From Clostridia bacterium (GTDB lineage Bacteria > Bacillota > Clostridia > Christensenellales > CAG-138): a DNA stretch of 64,000 nt. Position 1 is the stretch's first letter. Each line of letters begins with the position of its first letter. Below are positions 25,476 to 34,293 of this stretch, in pieces. Position numbers and translations under genes: made by a program. Below the pieces are notes generated by a model. It saw nothing but the letters and a program-made list of their open reading frames with translations. It was not told where the DNA came from and ran no database searches. The DNA lies in assembly GCA_017509785.1 (NCBI GenBank), contig JAFWOT010000024.1, forward strand, positions 1-64,000. Direction: 5' to 3'.

Positions 25476-26228
25476 TCAAGCTTCGGGCTCGTAGGGGAAG
25501 GCGGGCATCATCGAGAGCTTGAAGAGATTCTGCCTGTGCTTCCTGTCAATGAGCTCCTTTTTCTCCTCGGGTACGCAGACGCCCGTCCTTATATAGCGGT
25601 CGAGCGTTTCGTAGGTGAAGCCGAGATTATCCTCGTCGGTGAGGCCGGTGAGCCCGTCGGAGGGGGCCTTGTCGACTATGAAATCGGGCAGGCCGAGCCT
25701 GCGGCCGACCTCAAGCACCTCGTGCACGGTGAGCTTCGCCAAGGGTGAGAAATCGCCCACGGAATCGCCCCAGCGGGTGGAGTAGCCGACCCAATCCTCG
25801 GAGAGGTTGCAGGTGTTGGCGACGCGCCCGTTCATGCTCTGCGAAACGGCGTAGAGCGCGCTCATGCGGATGCGGGGCGCCATGTTGATGACCGTCTGAC
25901 GGGAGAGCTCCCCGCCTATGGCGGAGGCGACTTCGTTCGCGAGTGCGTCGTAAGTTTCCCGGATGTTGACGGTCACGGAGCGAATGCCGAGATGCGCGAT
26001 GAGCTTTTCCGAATAGTCGATATCGGGCTGGACGCCGTTGGGCATCATGACGCCGATCACGCGCTCCCGCCCGAGAGCCGCCGCGCAGACCGCCGCCGTG
26101 ACGGATGAATCCTTCCCGCCGGAGACGCCGATGACCGCATTGCAGCCGGGGCCGTTCTCCCCGAACCAGCCGCGCACCCATTCGATAACGTCTTCAGTGA
26201 CTTTTTTTGCGTTGAAACAGTATTCCAC
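25476..26228 (-). CDS. nadE: NH3-dependent NAD+ synthetase
   Basis: The enzyme amidates nicotinic acid adenine dinucleotide to NAD+ using ammonia and ATP. The 250-residue protein has the PP-loop SGGKDS (36-41), and it lacks the glutaminase domain of the long form. The GTG at 26228 is the best start because CGGAGG lies six bases upstream. The longer open frame runs into the rpmE gene. VNTCNLSEDWVGYSTRWGD-type residues (here ANTCNLSEDWVGY) mark the deamido-NAD site. It is followed directly by the phosphatase gene. Confidence 0.93.
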   Translation of the reverse strand: MEYCFNAKKVTEDVIEWVRGWFGENGPGCNAVIGVSGGKDSSVTAAVCAAALGRERVIGVMMPNGVQPDIDYSEKLIAHLGIRSVTVNIRETYDALANEVASAIGGELSRQTVINMAPRIRMSALYAVSQSMNGRVANTCNLSEDWVGYSTRWGDSVGDFSPLAKLTVHEVLEVGRRLGLPDFIVDKAPSDGLTGLTDEDNLGFTYETLDRYIRTGVCVPEEKKELIDRKHRQNLFKLSMMPAFPYEPEA

Positions 26229-26251
26229 GTTCTGCCTCCGATATTTCCGAA

Positions 26252-26290
26252 TAGCAAAATGGCCTCGCACAAACGAGGTCATTCCGCATT
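26252..26290 (-). terminator. Hairpin between rpmE and nadE
   Basis: On the minus strand CCTCG and CGAGG form a short stem followed by CCATTTTGC. The T run is poor, so it is more likely an attenuator or processing site than a full stop. Confidence 0.4.
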
Positions 26291-26296
26291 CATTCA

Positions 26297-26497
26297 TCAG
26301 TTCATGCCGTAGCGCTTCTTGAACTTGTCTACACGTCCGCCGGTGTCGACGAGCTTCTGACGGCCGGTGTAGAAGGGATGGCACTTGGAGCAAATTTCGA
26401 CCTTGAGCTCGCCCTTGACGGAGCCGGACTTGAAGGTCTCGCCGCAGGCGCAGCGGACGATGCTCTCACCATACGCAGGATGGATATCCTTCTTCAT
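26297..26497 (-). CDS. rpmE: 50S ribosomal protein L31, zinc-binding form
   Basis: The 66-residue L31 bridges the ribosomal subunits. Four Cys (16, 18, 36, 39) in RCACGE and [11 protein letters not shown] mark the zinc-binding (C+) type, as opposed to the zinc-free paralogue made under zinc limitation. The ATG at 26497 follows GCAAGGAGATTCAAA. The longer frame covers the leader. It is upstream of nadE and the phosphatase on the same strand. Confidence 0.96.
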   Translation of the reverse strand: MKKDIHPAYGESIVRCACGETFKSGSVKGELKVEICSKCHPFYTGRQKLVDTGGRVDKFKKRYGMN

Positions 26498-26630
26498 TTT
26501 GAATCTCCTTGCTTTGATCGGTGCAGGGCGAGTAGCCGCCCTCCTGCCGCTTATTTGCGGGGGGATGAGAAATAAGCACCCCACATAAATCCGCAAGGTG
26601 TATTATAACCCATCCGGCGGAGGCAATGCA
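26498..26630 (-). promoter_or_regulatory. rpmE promoter and leader
   Basis: On the minus strand TATAAT (26602-26607) is preceded by TTGCAT about 18 bp away. The roughly 95-nt leader contains GGGCGG-CTACT-CGCCC and other G-rich words just before the ribosome binding site. L31 leaders are known to bind the protein in some lineages, so autoregulation is plausible here but not shown. Confidence 0.45.
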
Positions 26631-26670
26631 AGCCCCAAATCGTAGGTTTTGCCAATATATTTTGGCTTTT

Positions 26671-27438
26671 TCACCGGTTCAGCTCCGTGAGTCGGCAAAA
26701 CGCCTGTTGGCTCCGCTCGCCCCAGACGCCGTCTTCCGCTAAGGGGGAGCCGCTGTCGTCACGGTAGCCGGCGGCGTTCAGCGCGTTCTGCATCGCGAGG
26801 TACTCCTCCCCGCGAAGGCGCGGCGTTTCCAGACGGAAGGGCGCGGGCGGCTTCGTCAGAGCGGCGAAATCCACGAAGGATACGTCCAGATCGACTTCGC
26901 CCTCTATGCCGGGGACGCTCCCCGTCCCGCTCTGCCAGACGGCAAAATTATAGCCGGGCGAAGGCTTTTCGCTCCTCCACCAGGCGAGCCAGACGTAATA
27001 GCTCTCCGTCACGGAGCGGGGGAGCATCCGCGTGAACCAGTCGTGGTTCGAGTAGATCATGGGTATATGCCCGCGGACGCCGATCCTCTCGCAGAATGCG
27101 GAGACTATGCTCCCGCGCTCCGCCTTCGTGAGCTTTTCAAAATGCGCGTCCTCCACGTCTATGGCGACGGGATAGCGCAGCTCCCTCTCCCCGATGAGCT
27201 CCGTGACCGCGTCCGCCTCGGCCTCGGCCTCCTTCGGGGTCTTTGCGAGGCTGTAAACGTACGCCCCGGCGAATACGCCCGCGCGCCCGGCGCCTGTAAG
27301 GTTGGACAGGAAGCGCGGGTCTGGCCTCCGCCCCTGCGCCGCCTTTATCATCGCGAAGCGGACTCCGCCGGAATACGCCTTTTCCCAGTCGATATCCCCC
27401 TGCCAGCGGGAAACGTCAATGCCTTTTATTTCCATCAT
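26671..27438 (-). CDS. GH25 lysozyme-like glycoside hydrolase
   Basis: The 255-residue protein has a GH25 muramidase domain (about 1-195) that cleaves the MurNAc-GlcNAc bond of peptidoglycan. The family words are GIDVSRWQGDIDW, PVAIDVEDAHF (acidic active-site residues) and YVWLAWW. A short C-terminal region (about 205-255, LAMQNALNAAGYRDD and DGVWGERSQQAF) resembles a peptidoglycan-binding helical repeat. No signal peptide is present, so it acts after lysis, in the mother cell, or by non-classical export. It is transcribed alone. Confidence 0.88.
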   Translation of the reverse strand: MMEIKGIDVSRWQGDIDWEKAYSGGVRFAMIKAAQGRRPDPRFLSNLTGAGRAGVFAGAYVYSLAKTPKEAEAEADAVTELIGERELRYPVAIDVEDAHFEKLTKAERGSIVSAFCERIGVRGHIPMIYSNHDWFTRMLPRSVTESYYVWLAWWRSEKPSPGYNFAVWQSGTGSVPGIEGEVDLDVSFVDFAALTKPPAPFRLETPRLRGEEYLAMQNALNAAGYRDDSGSPLAEDGVWGERSQQAFCRLTELNR

Positions 27439-27481
27439 GCCCCATCCTTTTTTCTTTTATAATATGCGCGCAGATCGCGGG

Positions 27482-27510
27482 TTGCCAAAACCCGCCCGGC
27501 ATGGTAGAAT
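27482..27510 (+). promoter_or_regulatory. Promoter for the dCMP deaminase-thyX operon
   Basis: TTGCCA and TAGAAT are 17 bp apart, and CGGAGG precedes the start codon 20 bases later. Confidence 0.6.
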
Positions 27511-27538
27511 AGGGCATAACCAACTCCCGGAGGATACC

Positions 27539-27979
27539 ATGCAGCGCATTTCAAAGGACGAATACTATCTCGGTATTGCGGCCGCCGTCTCGCAGAGGTC
27601 GACCTGCCTCAGGCGCAGGTACGGCGCGGTCATCATCAAGAACGACGAGATCATCTCCACAGGCTACAACGGCGCGGCGAGGGGCGAGCCCAACTGCTGC
27701 GACGAGGGCGAGTGCTGGAGGGCAAGGAACAACATCCCCCACGGCGAGCAGTACGAGAAATGCGTCGCCGTCCACGCCGAGCAGAACGCGATAATCTCCG
27801 CCGCGCGGCGCGATATGCTGGGCGCAACGCTCTACCTTGCCGGCTTTGACGAGAACGGCGAGATGGCGAGCCCCGCGCCCTGCCTCATCTGCTCGCGCCT
27901 TATAAAGAACGCGGGTATTGCGGAGATAGTCGTCCGCACGGAGAACGGGACAGAGAGGAAGAAAGTATGCGAGTTATAG
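27539..27979 (+). CDS. Deoxycytidylate (dCMP) deaminase
   Basis: The 146-residue zinc enzyme converts dCMP to dUMP, the substrate of thymidylate synthase. Zinc and proton-shuttle residues are HAE (79-81) and PCxxC (PCLIC, 114-118). A second Cys cluster (CCDEGECW, 53-60) before the active site fits the zinc-containing N-terminal part of ComE-type deaminases. The start follows CGGAGGATACC. The last 13 bases overlap thyX, linking the two consecutive steps of dTMP synthesis in one operon. Confidence 0.92.
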   Translation: MQRISKDEYYLGIAAAVSQRSTCLRRRYGAVIIKNDEIISTGYNGAARGEPNCCDEGECWRARNNIPHGEQYEKCVAVHAEQNAIISAARRDMLGATLYLAGFDENGEMASPAPCLICSRLIKNAGIAEIVVRTENGTERKKVCEL

Positions 27980-28590
27980 TACCGGGCTTTGAGATAATCA
28001 CCCCCATCGACCGCGAGACGGTCTATCGCCACATAGAGCTCTGCGGCAGGGTGTGCTATAAGTCGGAGGGCAAGATCGACGAGGGCTCTGCCGAGCGCCT
28101 CATAAGGAGCATGCTCGCCCGCGGGCACGAGAGCCCCATCGAGCATTTTTCGGTGAGCGTGCGCGTGATCTGCGACCGCGGCGTTTCCCACGAGTGGGTG
28201 CGCCACAGGGTCGCGAGCTATTCGCAGGAATCCACCCGCTACTGCAATTATTCGAAGGATAAGTTCGGCGGCGAGATAACGTTCATAAAGCCCGCGAGGC
28301 TCTGTGAGGGCAGCCCCGAATACGATGCGTGGGCGAGGGCCATGGAGAACGCCGAGAAGAGCTATTTCGAGCTTTTGAATATGGGCGTCGCGCCCGAGAC
28401 GGCAAGGAGCGTCCTGCCGAATTCATTGAAGACCGAGTTCATCTGCACGATGAACCTCAGGGAGTGGAGGCACTTCTTCAGCCTCAGGACCGCGCCCGCC
28501 GCGCACCCCGATATGCGCGCTGTCGCCGAGCCGCTCTTCGAGGAGTTCAAGAGGCTGCTGCCGGTGTTCTTTGAGGATACGGACAAATAA
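27967..28590 (+). CDS. thyX: Flavin-dependent thymidylate synthase ThyX
   Basis: ThyX methylates dUMP to dTMP using methylene-tetrahydrofolate and FAD. The 207-residue protein has the signature RHRxxSxxxxSxR, read as RHRVASYSQESTR (79-91), and the family words GHESPIEH and LPNSLKTEF. It replaces ThyA, so no dihydrofolate is produced. The start lies inside the dCMP deaminase gene and is supported by AGAGAGGAAGAAAGT upstream. A terminator follows. Confidence 0.96.
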   Translation: MRVIVPGFEIITPIDRETVYRHIELCGRVCYKSEGKIDEGSAERLIRSMLARGHESPIEHFSVSVRVICDRGVSHEWVRHRVASYSQESTRYCNYSKDKFGGEITFIKPARLCEGSPEYDAWARAMENAEKSYFELLNMGVAPETARSVLPNSLKTEFICTMNLREWRHFFSLRTAPAAHPDMRAVAEPLFEEFKRLLPVFFEDTDK

Positions 28591-28610
28591 CGGCATACCG
28601 AAAAGGAGCT

Positions 28611-28643
28611 GCCCCGCACGTTTTCGCGCGGGGCTTCGTTTTT
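28611..28643 (+). terminator. Rho-independent terminator
   Basis: GCCCCGC and GCGGGGC form a stem followed by TTCGTTTTT, twenty bases after thyX. Confidence 0.8.
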
Positions 28644-28672
28644 GCCGCAAAAACATATATTTCCCAGATATA

Positions 28673-28701
28673 TTGACTTTCCGCCGCCCGGGTGGGATAA
28701 T
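28673..28701 (+). promoter_or_regulatory. Promoter for carbamate kinase
   Basis: TTGACT and GATAAT are separated by 17 bp. The start codon is 64 bases further on, leaving a short leader. Confidence 0.7.
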
Positions 28702-28764
28702 TTCAATATAGTGCCTGTCCTGTCCGATGGGCAAATATTTTTGAAAGTGAGATATTTGGGGATA

Positions 28765-29703
28765 ATGGAAAAGATCGTCATCGCGCTGGGCGGCAACGCT
28801 CTGCAGGAGGCGGGCAAGCCCGCGACCGCCGCGAATCAGCTTGAGGTCGTTGAGAAGACCTCCGAGTACATCGCCGACATAATCGAGCAGGGCTACACTG
28901 TGGCCTTGGCGCACGGCAACGGCCCGCAGGTAGGCCGCATCGTTCTGCAGAATGAGGCGGCGAACAGCGTCACGCCCGCTCTGCCCTTCGACGTCTGCGG
29001 CGCGATGAGCCAGGGCTATATCGGCTACCACATGCAGCAGGGGCTCGAGAAGGTGCTCCGCCGCAGGGGGAACAAGACCCGCGTAGTCACCGTCGTCACG
29101 CAGGTCGTAGTCGACCGCGAGGACGAGAAGTTCAAGAATCCCTCCAAGCCCATCGGTCCCTTCTATACCGAGGAGGAGGCGAAGGCTCTGGAAGCCGAGC
29201 GCGGTTACGTCATGAAGGAGGACGCGGGCCGCGGCTGGAGGCGCGTCGTCGCTTCTCCCATGCCCATCGAGATAGTCGAGCTCGACGCCGTGAAGTGCCT
29301 GATGGAGGGCGGCTTCGTGCCCATCACCGTCGGCGGCGGCGGCATCCCCGTATATAAGGATGAGAACGGCAACTACGTCGGCACCGCGGCGGTCATAGAT
29401 AAGGATCTTGCCTCCGAGCGCCTTGCCGAGGATATCGACGCCGACGCGCTCGTGATACTGACGGCGGTCGAGAAGGTCTCGATCAATTTCAATAAGCCCG
29501 ATCAGATCGACCTCGACGTTCTCACCGTTGAGGACGCGGAGCGCTACATAAAGGAGGGGCAGTTCGCGCCCGGTTCCATGCTCCCGAAGGTACAGGCGGC
29601 TTTGAAGTTCGTCAACTCCAAGCCCGGCAGAAGGGCCGTCATCACCAGCCTCGATAAGGCTGTCGAAGCCCTGAAGGGCGCCGCCGGCACTACGGTGAAG
29701 TGA
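28765..29703 (+). CDS. arcC: Carbamate kinase
   Basis: The enzyme makes ATP from carbamoyl phosphate and ADP, the last step of arginine or agmatine fermentation. The 313-residue protein has the family opening IVIALGGNAL, then HGNGPQVG, and the C-terminal end of the amino acid kinase fold. Length is typical. The ATG at 28765 has only a weak G-rich ribosome binding site. Arginine deiminase and ornithine carbamoyltransferase genes are not adjacent, so the source of carbamoyl phosphate is not shown here. Confidence 0.95.
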   Translation: MEKIVIALGGNALQEAGKPATAANQLEVVEKTSEYIADIIEQGYTVALAHGNGPQVGRIVLQNEAANSVTPALPFDVCGAMSQGYIGYHMQQGLEKVLRRRGNKTRVVTVVTQVVVDREDEKFKNPSKPIGPFYTEEEAKALEAERGYVMKEDAGRGWRRVVASPMPIEIVELDAVKCLMEGGFVPITVGGGGIPVYKDENGNYVGTAAVIDKDLASERLAEDIDADALVILTAVEKVSINFNKPDQIDLDVLTVEDAERYIKEGQFAPGSMLPKVQAALKFVNSKPGRRAVITSLDKAVEALKGAAGTTVK

Positions 29704-29743
29704 TCGCGCTGAAGGATCGGTAATCAATTTATTGGAGGTATAT

Positions 29744-30763
29744 ATGGAAAACAAGTTTGCAAGGTTCATGCGGAACACGGGCTTCGCGAGGTTCTTCCTG
29801 CCGCTCGGGATCATCCTCATCGTCGTGGGGATCATATTCCTCAGCACCGCTCCGAAGGAGTACGGCGAGGCGACCGCCATCATCACCAACATCGATCAGT
29901 ACACCGACGCCGACGATAACGTGGTCAACGACGTAACCGTCAAGTACACCGTCGACGGGAAGGAGTACACGAGCGAGCTGCCCAATATGTCGGGCGATTT
30001 TAAGGCCGGCGACGAGCTGAAGATCTACTACGACGCCGCCAACCCCCAGTCCGTATCCAACACCAAGAGCGCGGGGATCATCGCCCCCATAATGATAGTT
30101 CTCGGCGTTCTGGCGCTCGTTGCTTCCGTCTTCTCCGTTATAAAGGCCTTCCGCAAGAGCCGCGAGCTCGACGAGCAGATAAAGTCCGCCGCCGGCACCG
30201 ATAAGATGCCCGTGATCGAGCCCCTGCCCAAATCTCAGCTCACCGAGTATTACGTCAGATATGACGGCGCAATGCTGAAGCCGGGCTACATCGTAGAGGA
30301 CGCCGCGAGGAACGTCATCATCGAGGCTTCCATGACGAAGAACGCCCTCGTCGGCAGCAGGCTGTTCACCTTCAGGAACAACGTGAAGGGCACCTCCGTC
30401 GAGCACGAGGTCGGCCATACCGTTTCCAGCGAGATCGAGGGCGAGATGTTCTCGAGGAAGTCCTACTTCAAGTTCGACGGCAGGAACATCTGGGACGTTC
30501 TGCATGAGCAGGGCATCCGCATACAGACCGGGCTGTTCAGCAAGTTCCCCAACCTGACCTACACGATCTCCCGCAACGGCGCGTTCATCGCCACCGCGGA
30601 GACCTCCGGCCAGTACGTGCATGAGGAGGACGCCGCTCAGCACAAGGTGAACATCCCCGTCGGCAGGTTCTACTACCGCGTTTGGACGAACGAGAGCGAT
30701 CTCGATCAGATCTTCCTCACGATCTTCGCGATCTCCGAGACGGAGCAGATCGTCGTTGAATAA
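29744..30763 (+). CDS. DUF3592-like membrane protein
   Basis: The 339-residue protein has a hydrophobic segment at about 20-40, an outside beta domain (about 45-105: EATAIITNIDQYTDADDNVVNDVTVKYTVDGKEY) typical of DUF3592, and a second membrane segment at about 112-135. A large cytoplasmic domain (about 160-339) with many strands (ISRNGAFIATAETSGQYVHEED) may bind a ligand; it resembles LURP1/scramblase-like barrels, which is only an impression. GGAGG lies five bases before ATG 29744, so this start is preferred over the upstream TTG. A terminator follows. Confidence 0.75.
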   Translation: MENKFARFMRNTGFARFFLPLGIILIVVGIIFLSTAPKEYGEATAIITNIDQYTDADDNVVNDVTVKYTVDGKEYTSELPNMSGDFKAGDELKIYYDAANPQSVSNTKSAGIIAPIMIVLGVLALVASVFSVIKAFRKSRELDEQIKSAAGTDKMPVIEPLPKSQLTEYYVRYDGAMLKPGYIVEDAARNVIIEASMTKNALVGSRLFTFRNNVKGTSVEHEVGHTVSSEIEGEMFSRKSYFKFDGRNIWDVLHEQGIRIQTGLFSKFPNLTYTISRNGAFIATAETSGQYVHEEDAAQHKVNIPVGRFYYRVWTNESDLDQIFLTIFAISETEQIVVE

Positions 30764-30777
30764 GACCGAAAACACAA

Positions 30778-30812
30778 GCGATACCGTGTCCCAAAGCACG
30801 GTATCGTTTTTT
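30778..30812 (+). terminator. Rho-independent terminator
   Basis: CGATACCGTG and CACGGTATCG form a stem followed by TTTTTTAT. Its end overlaps the stop codon of the convergent yabQ gene. Confidence 0.85.
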
Positions 30813-31125
30813 ATACGCCGAAGAGCCGCCTCACGGCGCGCGAGGTGAAGAACGCCCCGGCGAAAAACCCGATCAGGGCATAGAGGCGGAGCTCGCCTCC
30901 GTTGGCGGCGATGAGCGTTGCTCCGAGGGCGAAGGCGATCCCCGCCGCCGCGGTCACGTCCGCGAGCGAGAGCAGCGCCCGCAGGGCGAGAGGGAGCCTC
31001 CTGCCGCGCCTCCGCGCGAGCACGAGCCCGCGGGGCAGCCTTAAAAGCGCGGCGAAAGCACCCGCGGCGAGCCCTCCCCTTATGCAGCAGAGCAGCACGG
31101 GAAGCTCGTCAAGCGCGTTTCGCAT
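30811..31125 (-). CDS. yabQ: Spore cortex protein YabQ-like
   Basis: The 104-residue protein has three or four hydrophobic segments and an Arg-rich loop, as in YabQ, the membrane protein required for cortex formation during sporulation. Sequence similarity is weak by eye, and the call leans on its position directly after yabP with a one-base stop/start overlap. In Bacillus the order is yabP-yabQ-divIC; here divIC is absent from the window. Confidence 0.72.
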   Translation of the reverse strand: MRNALDELPVLLCCIRGGLAAGAFAALLRLPRGLVLARRRGRRLPLALRALLSLADVTAAAGIAFALGATLIAANGGELRLYALIGFFAGAFFTSRAVRRLFGV

Positions 31126-31424
31126 CAGCGGAACATCCGCGAAAGGAGCGACCCCTGCTTCTTCGCGGGCTCATCCTCGTAATAGACGGCGTCGACCGTC
31201 CCCGCGACGCTCACCTGCCCGTCGTCGAGGTCGAGCTTCATTATGTGCAGATCGCGACCTTCTATCGTCATCCCGCCCGCCTCCGTCGTGAGGACTACCT
31301 CGCTCTCGTTGAAGCAGCCTACGTTGCTCACGCCCGTCACGCTTATGAGCTCACGCCCGTCCACGTGAACGCAGTGCGAGCGCAGGCGCAGGCCCGTGCT
31401 CTCGGCAGTTCGTATCTCGTTCAT
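31125..31424 (-). CDS. yabP: Sporulation protein YabP
   Basis: The 99-residue protein matches the YabP/YqfC family: LISVTGVSNVGCFNESEVVL, TTEAGGMTIEGRDLHIMKLD and GQVSVAGTVDAVYYED follow the family pattern of a small beta-rich domain. YabP is made in the mother cell and helps assemble the spore. It is the clearest sign that the organism can sporulate. It overlaps yabQ by one base, so both are one operon. Confidence 0.88.
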   Translation of the reverse strand: MNEIRTAESTGLRLRSHCVHVDGRELISVTGVSNVGCFNESEVVLTTEAGGMTIEGRDLHIMKLDLDDGQVSVAGTVDAVYYEDEPAKKQGSLLSRMFR

Positions 31425-31541
31425 ATGATCCTCGCTTTCGTTTTTGTTGATGATATTCGCAAGCCCCGCGGGATATGCGGAGCGGCGTCCCGCCGGGGTT
31501 CGCGTTCGGGAGGAACGGGCCCGTTTCGACGGGATTTTTTC

Positions 31542-31570
31542 TTGACATCCGCGCGTGAATGTGATAACAT
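31542..31570 (+). promoter_or_regulatory. Promoter for rho
   Basis: TTGACA and TAACAT are 17 bp apart, which gives a leader of about 100 nt before the rho start. rho genes are often autoregulated in the leader, but no specific element is evident here. Confidence 0.65.
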
Positions 31571-31677
31571 GAACCCATCACATCAGGATATTTTTTTCTC
31601 GGGTCTCATAATCAGCAGCGTATCAAATACCTGAAAAGGCCGTATACTTTATTATCATTCCGACTTTGGGAGATCAT

Positions 31678-33852
31678 ATGACAAGAGAAATGCTTTTAAA
31701 GAAAAGCCTCGGGGATCTTCGCGAGATCGCCAAAGCTTTGAACGTGAAGGCGGTAACGAAGTACCGCAAGAACGAGCTCGCCGACATCATTATAAATCAG
31801 GGCAGGGTCCCCGGGAAGGAGGAGCCTTCCGTTCCGTCGGCGGAGAAGCCGACAGCCGAAGCGAAGCCCGCCGCGGAGAAGCCCGCAGACGAAGCGAAGC
31901 CCGCCGCGGAGAAGCCCGCAAAGGCGCCCCGCGCGGGGAAGGCGGCAAAGCCCGGGAACCGCCGCAGGAAGGCGGAGGAGCCTCCCCGTGAAGGGGAGCC
32001 CGCAAAAGCGGAGGAGACAACGCCGGAGCCCGCTTCGGAGCCCGCGCCGGAGCCTTCTTCCGAGCCCGCGCCGGAGCCCGCTCCCGCGAACAGGCCGGAG
32101 GTGGATTACACGCCGCGCCGCAGGGGCAGGCCCAAAAAGGCGCTCAACGACCCGACCCCGGTCGAGGGCGAGCACGCGATGGCGGAGGCGCTCCGGGAGG
32201 AGCTGATGCCTCAGAACCGCCGCCGCTGGCAGGAGCCTCAGCAGAATTACCGCGGCAGGGAGCAGAGCGGTCAGAACCAGAGATACGACCGTGGCGGCGA
32301 CCGAAGCTGCGCCAGGGGAGATTATCAGCGGAACGACTATTCCCAGCGCGGCAGGAATCCCTACGGCGAAAGGAACGACAATCAGCAGAGCGGCCGTCAG
32401 CAGGGCTATCGCCAGCAGCGGAACGATTATCAGCAGCGGAACGACTATCAGCAGCGAAACGACTATCAGCAGCGGAACGACTATCAGCAGCGGAACGATC
32501 CCGCTCCGAGGGCGGAGGCCGCGCCTTACGCCCCGGAAGCCGTGTTCCCCGGCCCCGAATTCAGGGAGAACGATTATCCCTATCGCCGGGAGGCGGATCC
32601 CGCCGCCGGGACGCAGGGCTATTTCAGCCCGGAGTACGGCGCGGTCAACCCCGCCGTGCCCGAGATGCTCGAGGCGGGCGACTGCGGCGACGCGGAGGGC
32701 ATACTCGAGATAGCGAACGAGGGCTTCGGCTTCCTCCGGTGCGAGAATTTCCTCCCCGGCCCGAAGGACGTTTACATCTCCAACGCGCAGATAAGGCGCT
32801 TCCGCCTGAAGACGGGGGACAAGGTCGCAGGCAAAACGCGCCCCTCCCGCGAGAACGACAGGTACCCGGCGCTCCTCTACATAAACGCCGTCAACGGCTG
32901 CCCTCCGGAGGAGGTGATCGGCCGCCGCCCGTTCGAGGAGCTCGTCCCGATCTTCCCGGATGAGAGGCTTACCCTCGAAAGCAGGGACGCGAAGCCGGGG
33001 GAGAAGCTCGCCATCCGCCTCATAGACCTCATGTGCCCCATCGGAAAGGGGCAGAGGGGGCTCATAGTCAGCCAGCCCAAGGCGGGCAAGACGACCCTTC
33101 TGAAGAACATCGCAAACGGCATTTCGAAGAATTATCCGGACGTGACGCTCATAGTCCTCCTAATTGACGAGAGGCCCGAGGAGGTCACCGACATGCAGCG
33201 CAGCATCGACGGAGAGGTCGTCTATTCCACGTTCGACGAGCTCCCAGAGAGGCATACCCGCGTGGCCGAGCTCGTGTACGAGCACTCCATGCGCCTCGTT
33301 GAGCAGGGGCGGGACGTCGTAGTGCTGATGGATTCGATAACGAGGCTCGCAAGAGCCTACAACCTCACCATCAATCCGACGGGCAGGACGCTCTCCGGCG
33401 GCATGGATCCGGGCGCGCTCTATAAACCCAAGCGCTTCTTCGGCGCGGCGAGGAACATCGAGAACGGCGGCAGCCTCACAGTGATAGCCACCGCCCTCGT
33501 CGAGACGGGCTCCCGAATGGACGATATGGTCTACGAGGAATTCAAGGGCACCGGCAATATGGAGATCCACCTCGACAGGAAGCTCTCCGAGCGCAGGATA
33601 TTCCCCGCGATCGACATATACAAATCCGGCACGAGGCGGGATGAGCTCCTTCTCACGAAGGAGGAGGCGGAGTGCGCTTCGACGCTGAGGCGCATGCTCT
33701 CCGTCGGCTCGGTCGCGGACGTCACCGAGCAGGTGATCGACATGCTCAACAAGACCGAATCGAACGAGGCGTTCATGGCCTCGGTCAAGCGCCTTGCCAC
33801 GGGCTACGAGGGCAAGGGCGGCTTTACCGCGGGGAGAGGCTTCTTAAGATAA
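31678..33852 (+). CDS. rho: Transcription termination factor Rho with long disordered insert
   Basis: The 724-residue Rho is a hexameric RNA-dependent ATPase that ends transcription. Domains: Rho_N helical domain (about 1-42); a Glu/Pro/Ala-rich disordered stretch (about 43-170); an Arg/Asn/Gln/Tyr-rich stretch (about 175-290) with five QQRNDY repeats; the cold-shock RNA-binding domain (about 340-410, FGFLRCENF); and the ATPase with Walker A QPKAGKTT (about 465-472) and [13 protein letters not shown] normal Rho has about 420 residues, so the insert adds roughly 300. The start follows GGGAGATCAT. It is monocistronic. Confidence 0.97.
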   Translation: MTREMLLKKSLGDLREIAKALNVKAVTKYRKNELADIIINQGRVPGKEEPSVPSAEKPTAEAKPAAEKPADEAKPAAEKPAKAPRAGKAAKPGNRRRKAEEPPREGEPAKAEETTPEPASEPAPEPSSEPAPEPAPANRPEVDYTPRRRGRPKKALNDPTPVEGEHAMAEALREELMPQNRRRWQEPQQNYRGREQSGQNQRYDRGGDRSCARGDYQRNDYSQRGRNPYGERNDNQQSGRQQGYRQQRNDYQQRNDYQQRNDYQQRNDYQQRNDPAPRAEAAPYAPEAVFPGPEFRENDYPYRREADPAAGTQGYFSPEYGAVNPAVPEMLEAGDCGDAEGILEIANEGFGFLRCENFLPGPKDVYISNAQIRRFRLKTGDKVAGKTRPSRENDRYPALLYINAVNGCPPEEVIGRRPFEELVPIFPDERLTLESRDAKPGEKLAIRLIDLMCPIGKGQRGLIVSQPKAGKTTLLKNIANGISKNYPDVTLIVLLIDERPEEVTDMQRSIDGEVVYSTFDELPERHTRVAELVYEHSMRLVEQGRDVVVLMDSITRLARAYNLTINPTGRTLSGGMDPGALYKPKRFFGAARNIENGGSLTVIATALVETGSRMDDMVYEEFKGTGNMEIHLDRKLSERRIFPAIDIYKSGTRRDELLLTKEEAECASTLRRMLSVGSVADVTEQVIDMLNKTESNEAFMASVKRLATGYEGKGGFTAGRGFLR
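32413..32502 (+). repeat. 18-bp in-frame tandem repeat within rho
   Basis: Five units of CAGCAGCGGAACGACTAT encode QQRNDY with only two or three base changes between units. Such a tract can expand or shrink by slippage without breaking the frame, changing the length of the Rho disordered region. Confidence 0.9.
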
Positions 33853-33869
33853 AAAACGGAAAATAAAAC

Positions 33870-33917
33870 GCGGAAACGGGCTCGCTTGAAAAGCTCGTTT
33901 CCGCGTTGTTCTTTTTT
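33870..33917 (+). terminator. Terminator after rho
   Basis: CGCGGAAACG and CGTTTCCGCG form a stem followed by TTGTTCTTTTTTGG. Confidence 0.8.
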
Positions 33918-33948
33918 GGCTGTATGCGGGGCAGGGCCCCTGTTTGCG

Positions 33949-34134
33949 TCAGTCCTCTAAAAGATCCTCGGGCTTGACTCCGAGTATGACGGCGAACCGC
34001 TTCGCGATCTTATACGAAAGCTTGCGGCTGCCGCACATGTATTTGTATATGATGCTGTGCCCAACACCACATGCTTCGGAAAAGGTCCTTCCGTTGTAGC
34101 CCTTTTCCTGCATAACGCGACGAAGCTTGGTCAT
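33949..34134 (-). CDS. Small XRE-family DNA-binding protein
   Basis: The 61-residue protein consists of a single Cro/C1-type helix-turn-helix: MTKLRRVMQEKGYNGRTFSE, ACGVGHSIIYKYMCGSRKLS and a final helix ending KPEDLLED. It has no other domain, so it probably acts as a dimeric repressor or regulator. The start follows GGGAGGGTAACAG. The upstream 160 bases are AT-rich and hold no gene. Its target is unknown. Confidence 0.85.
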   Translation of the reverse strand: MTKLRRVMQEKGYNGRTFSEACGVGHSIIYKYMCGSRKLSYKIAKRFAVILGVKPEDLLED

Positions 34135-34293
34135 CTGTTACCCTCCCCCTGCTTTGTCAAAACATTAAAGTATTTGGACATACATGCTATAACACAAACA
34201 GCGTTAACTTGTAAAGGGGATTTTGGATAAATTTTAACAGAAACTTTCTATTGTTCACAGAATATTAATAATGTATGCACATTTTTTATCACA

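Noticed and set aside
28765..29703. Arginine deiminase operon
   Set aside because: Carbamate kinase is alone behind its own promoter; arcA and arcB are not adjacent.
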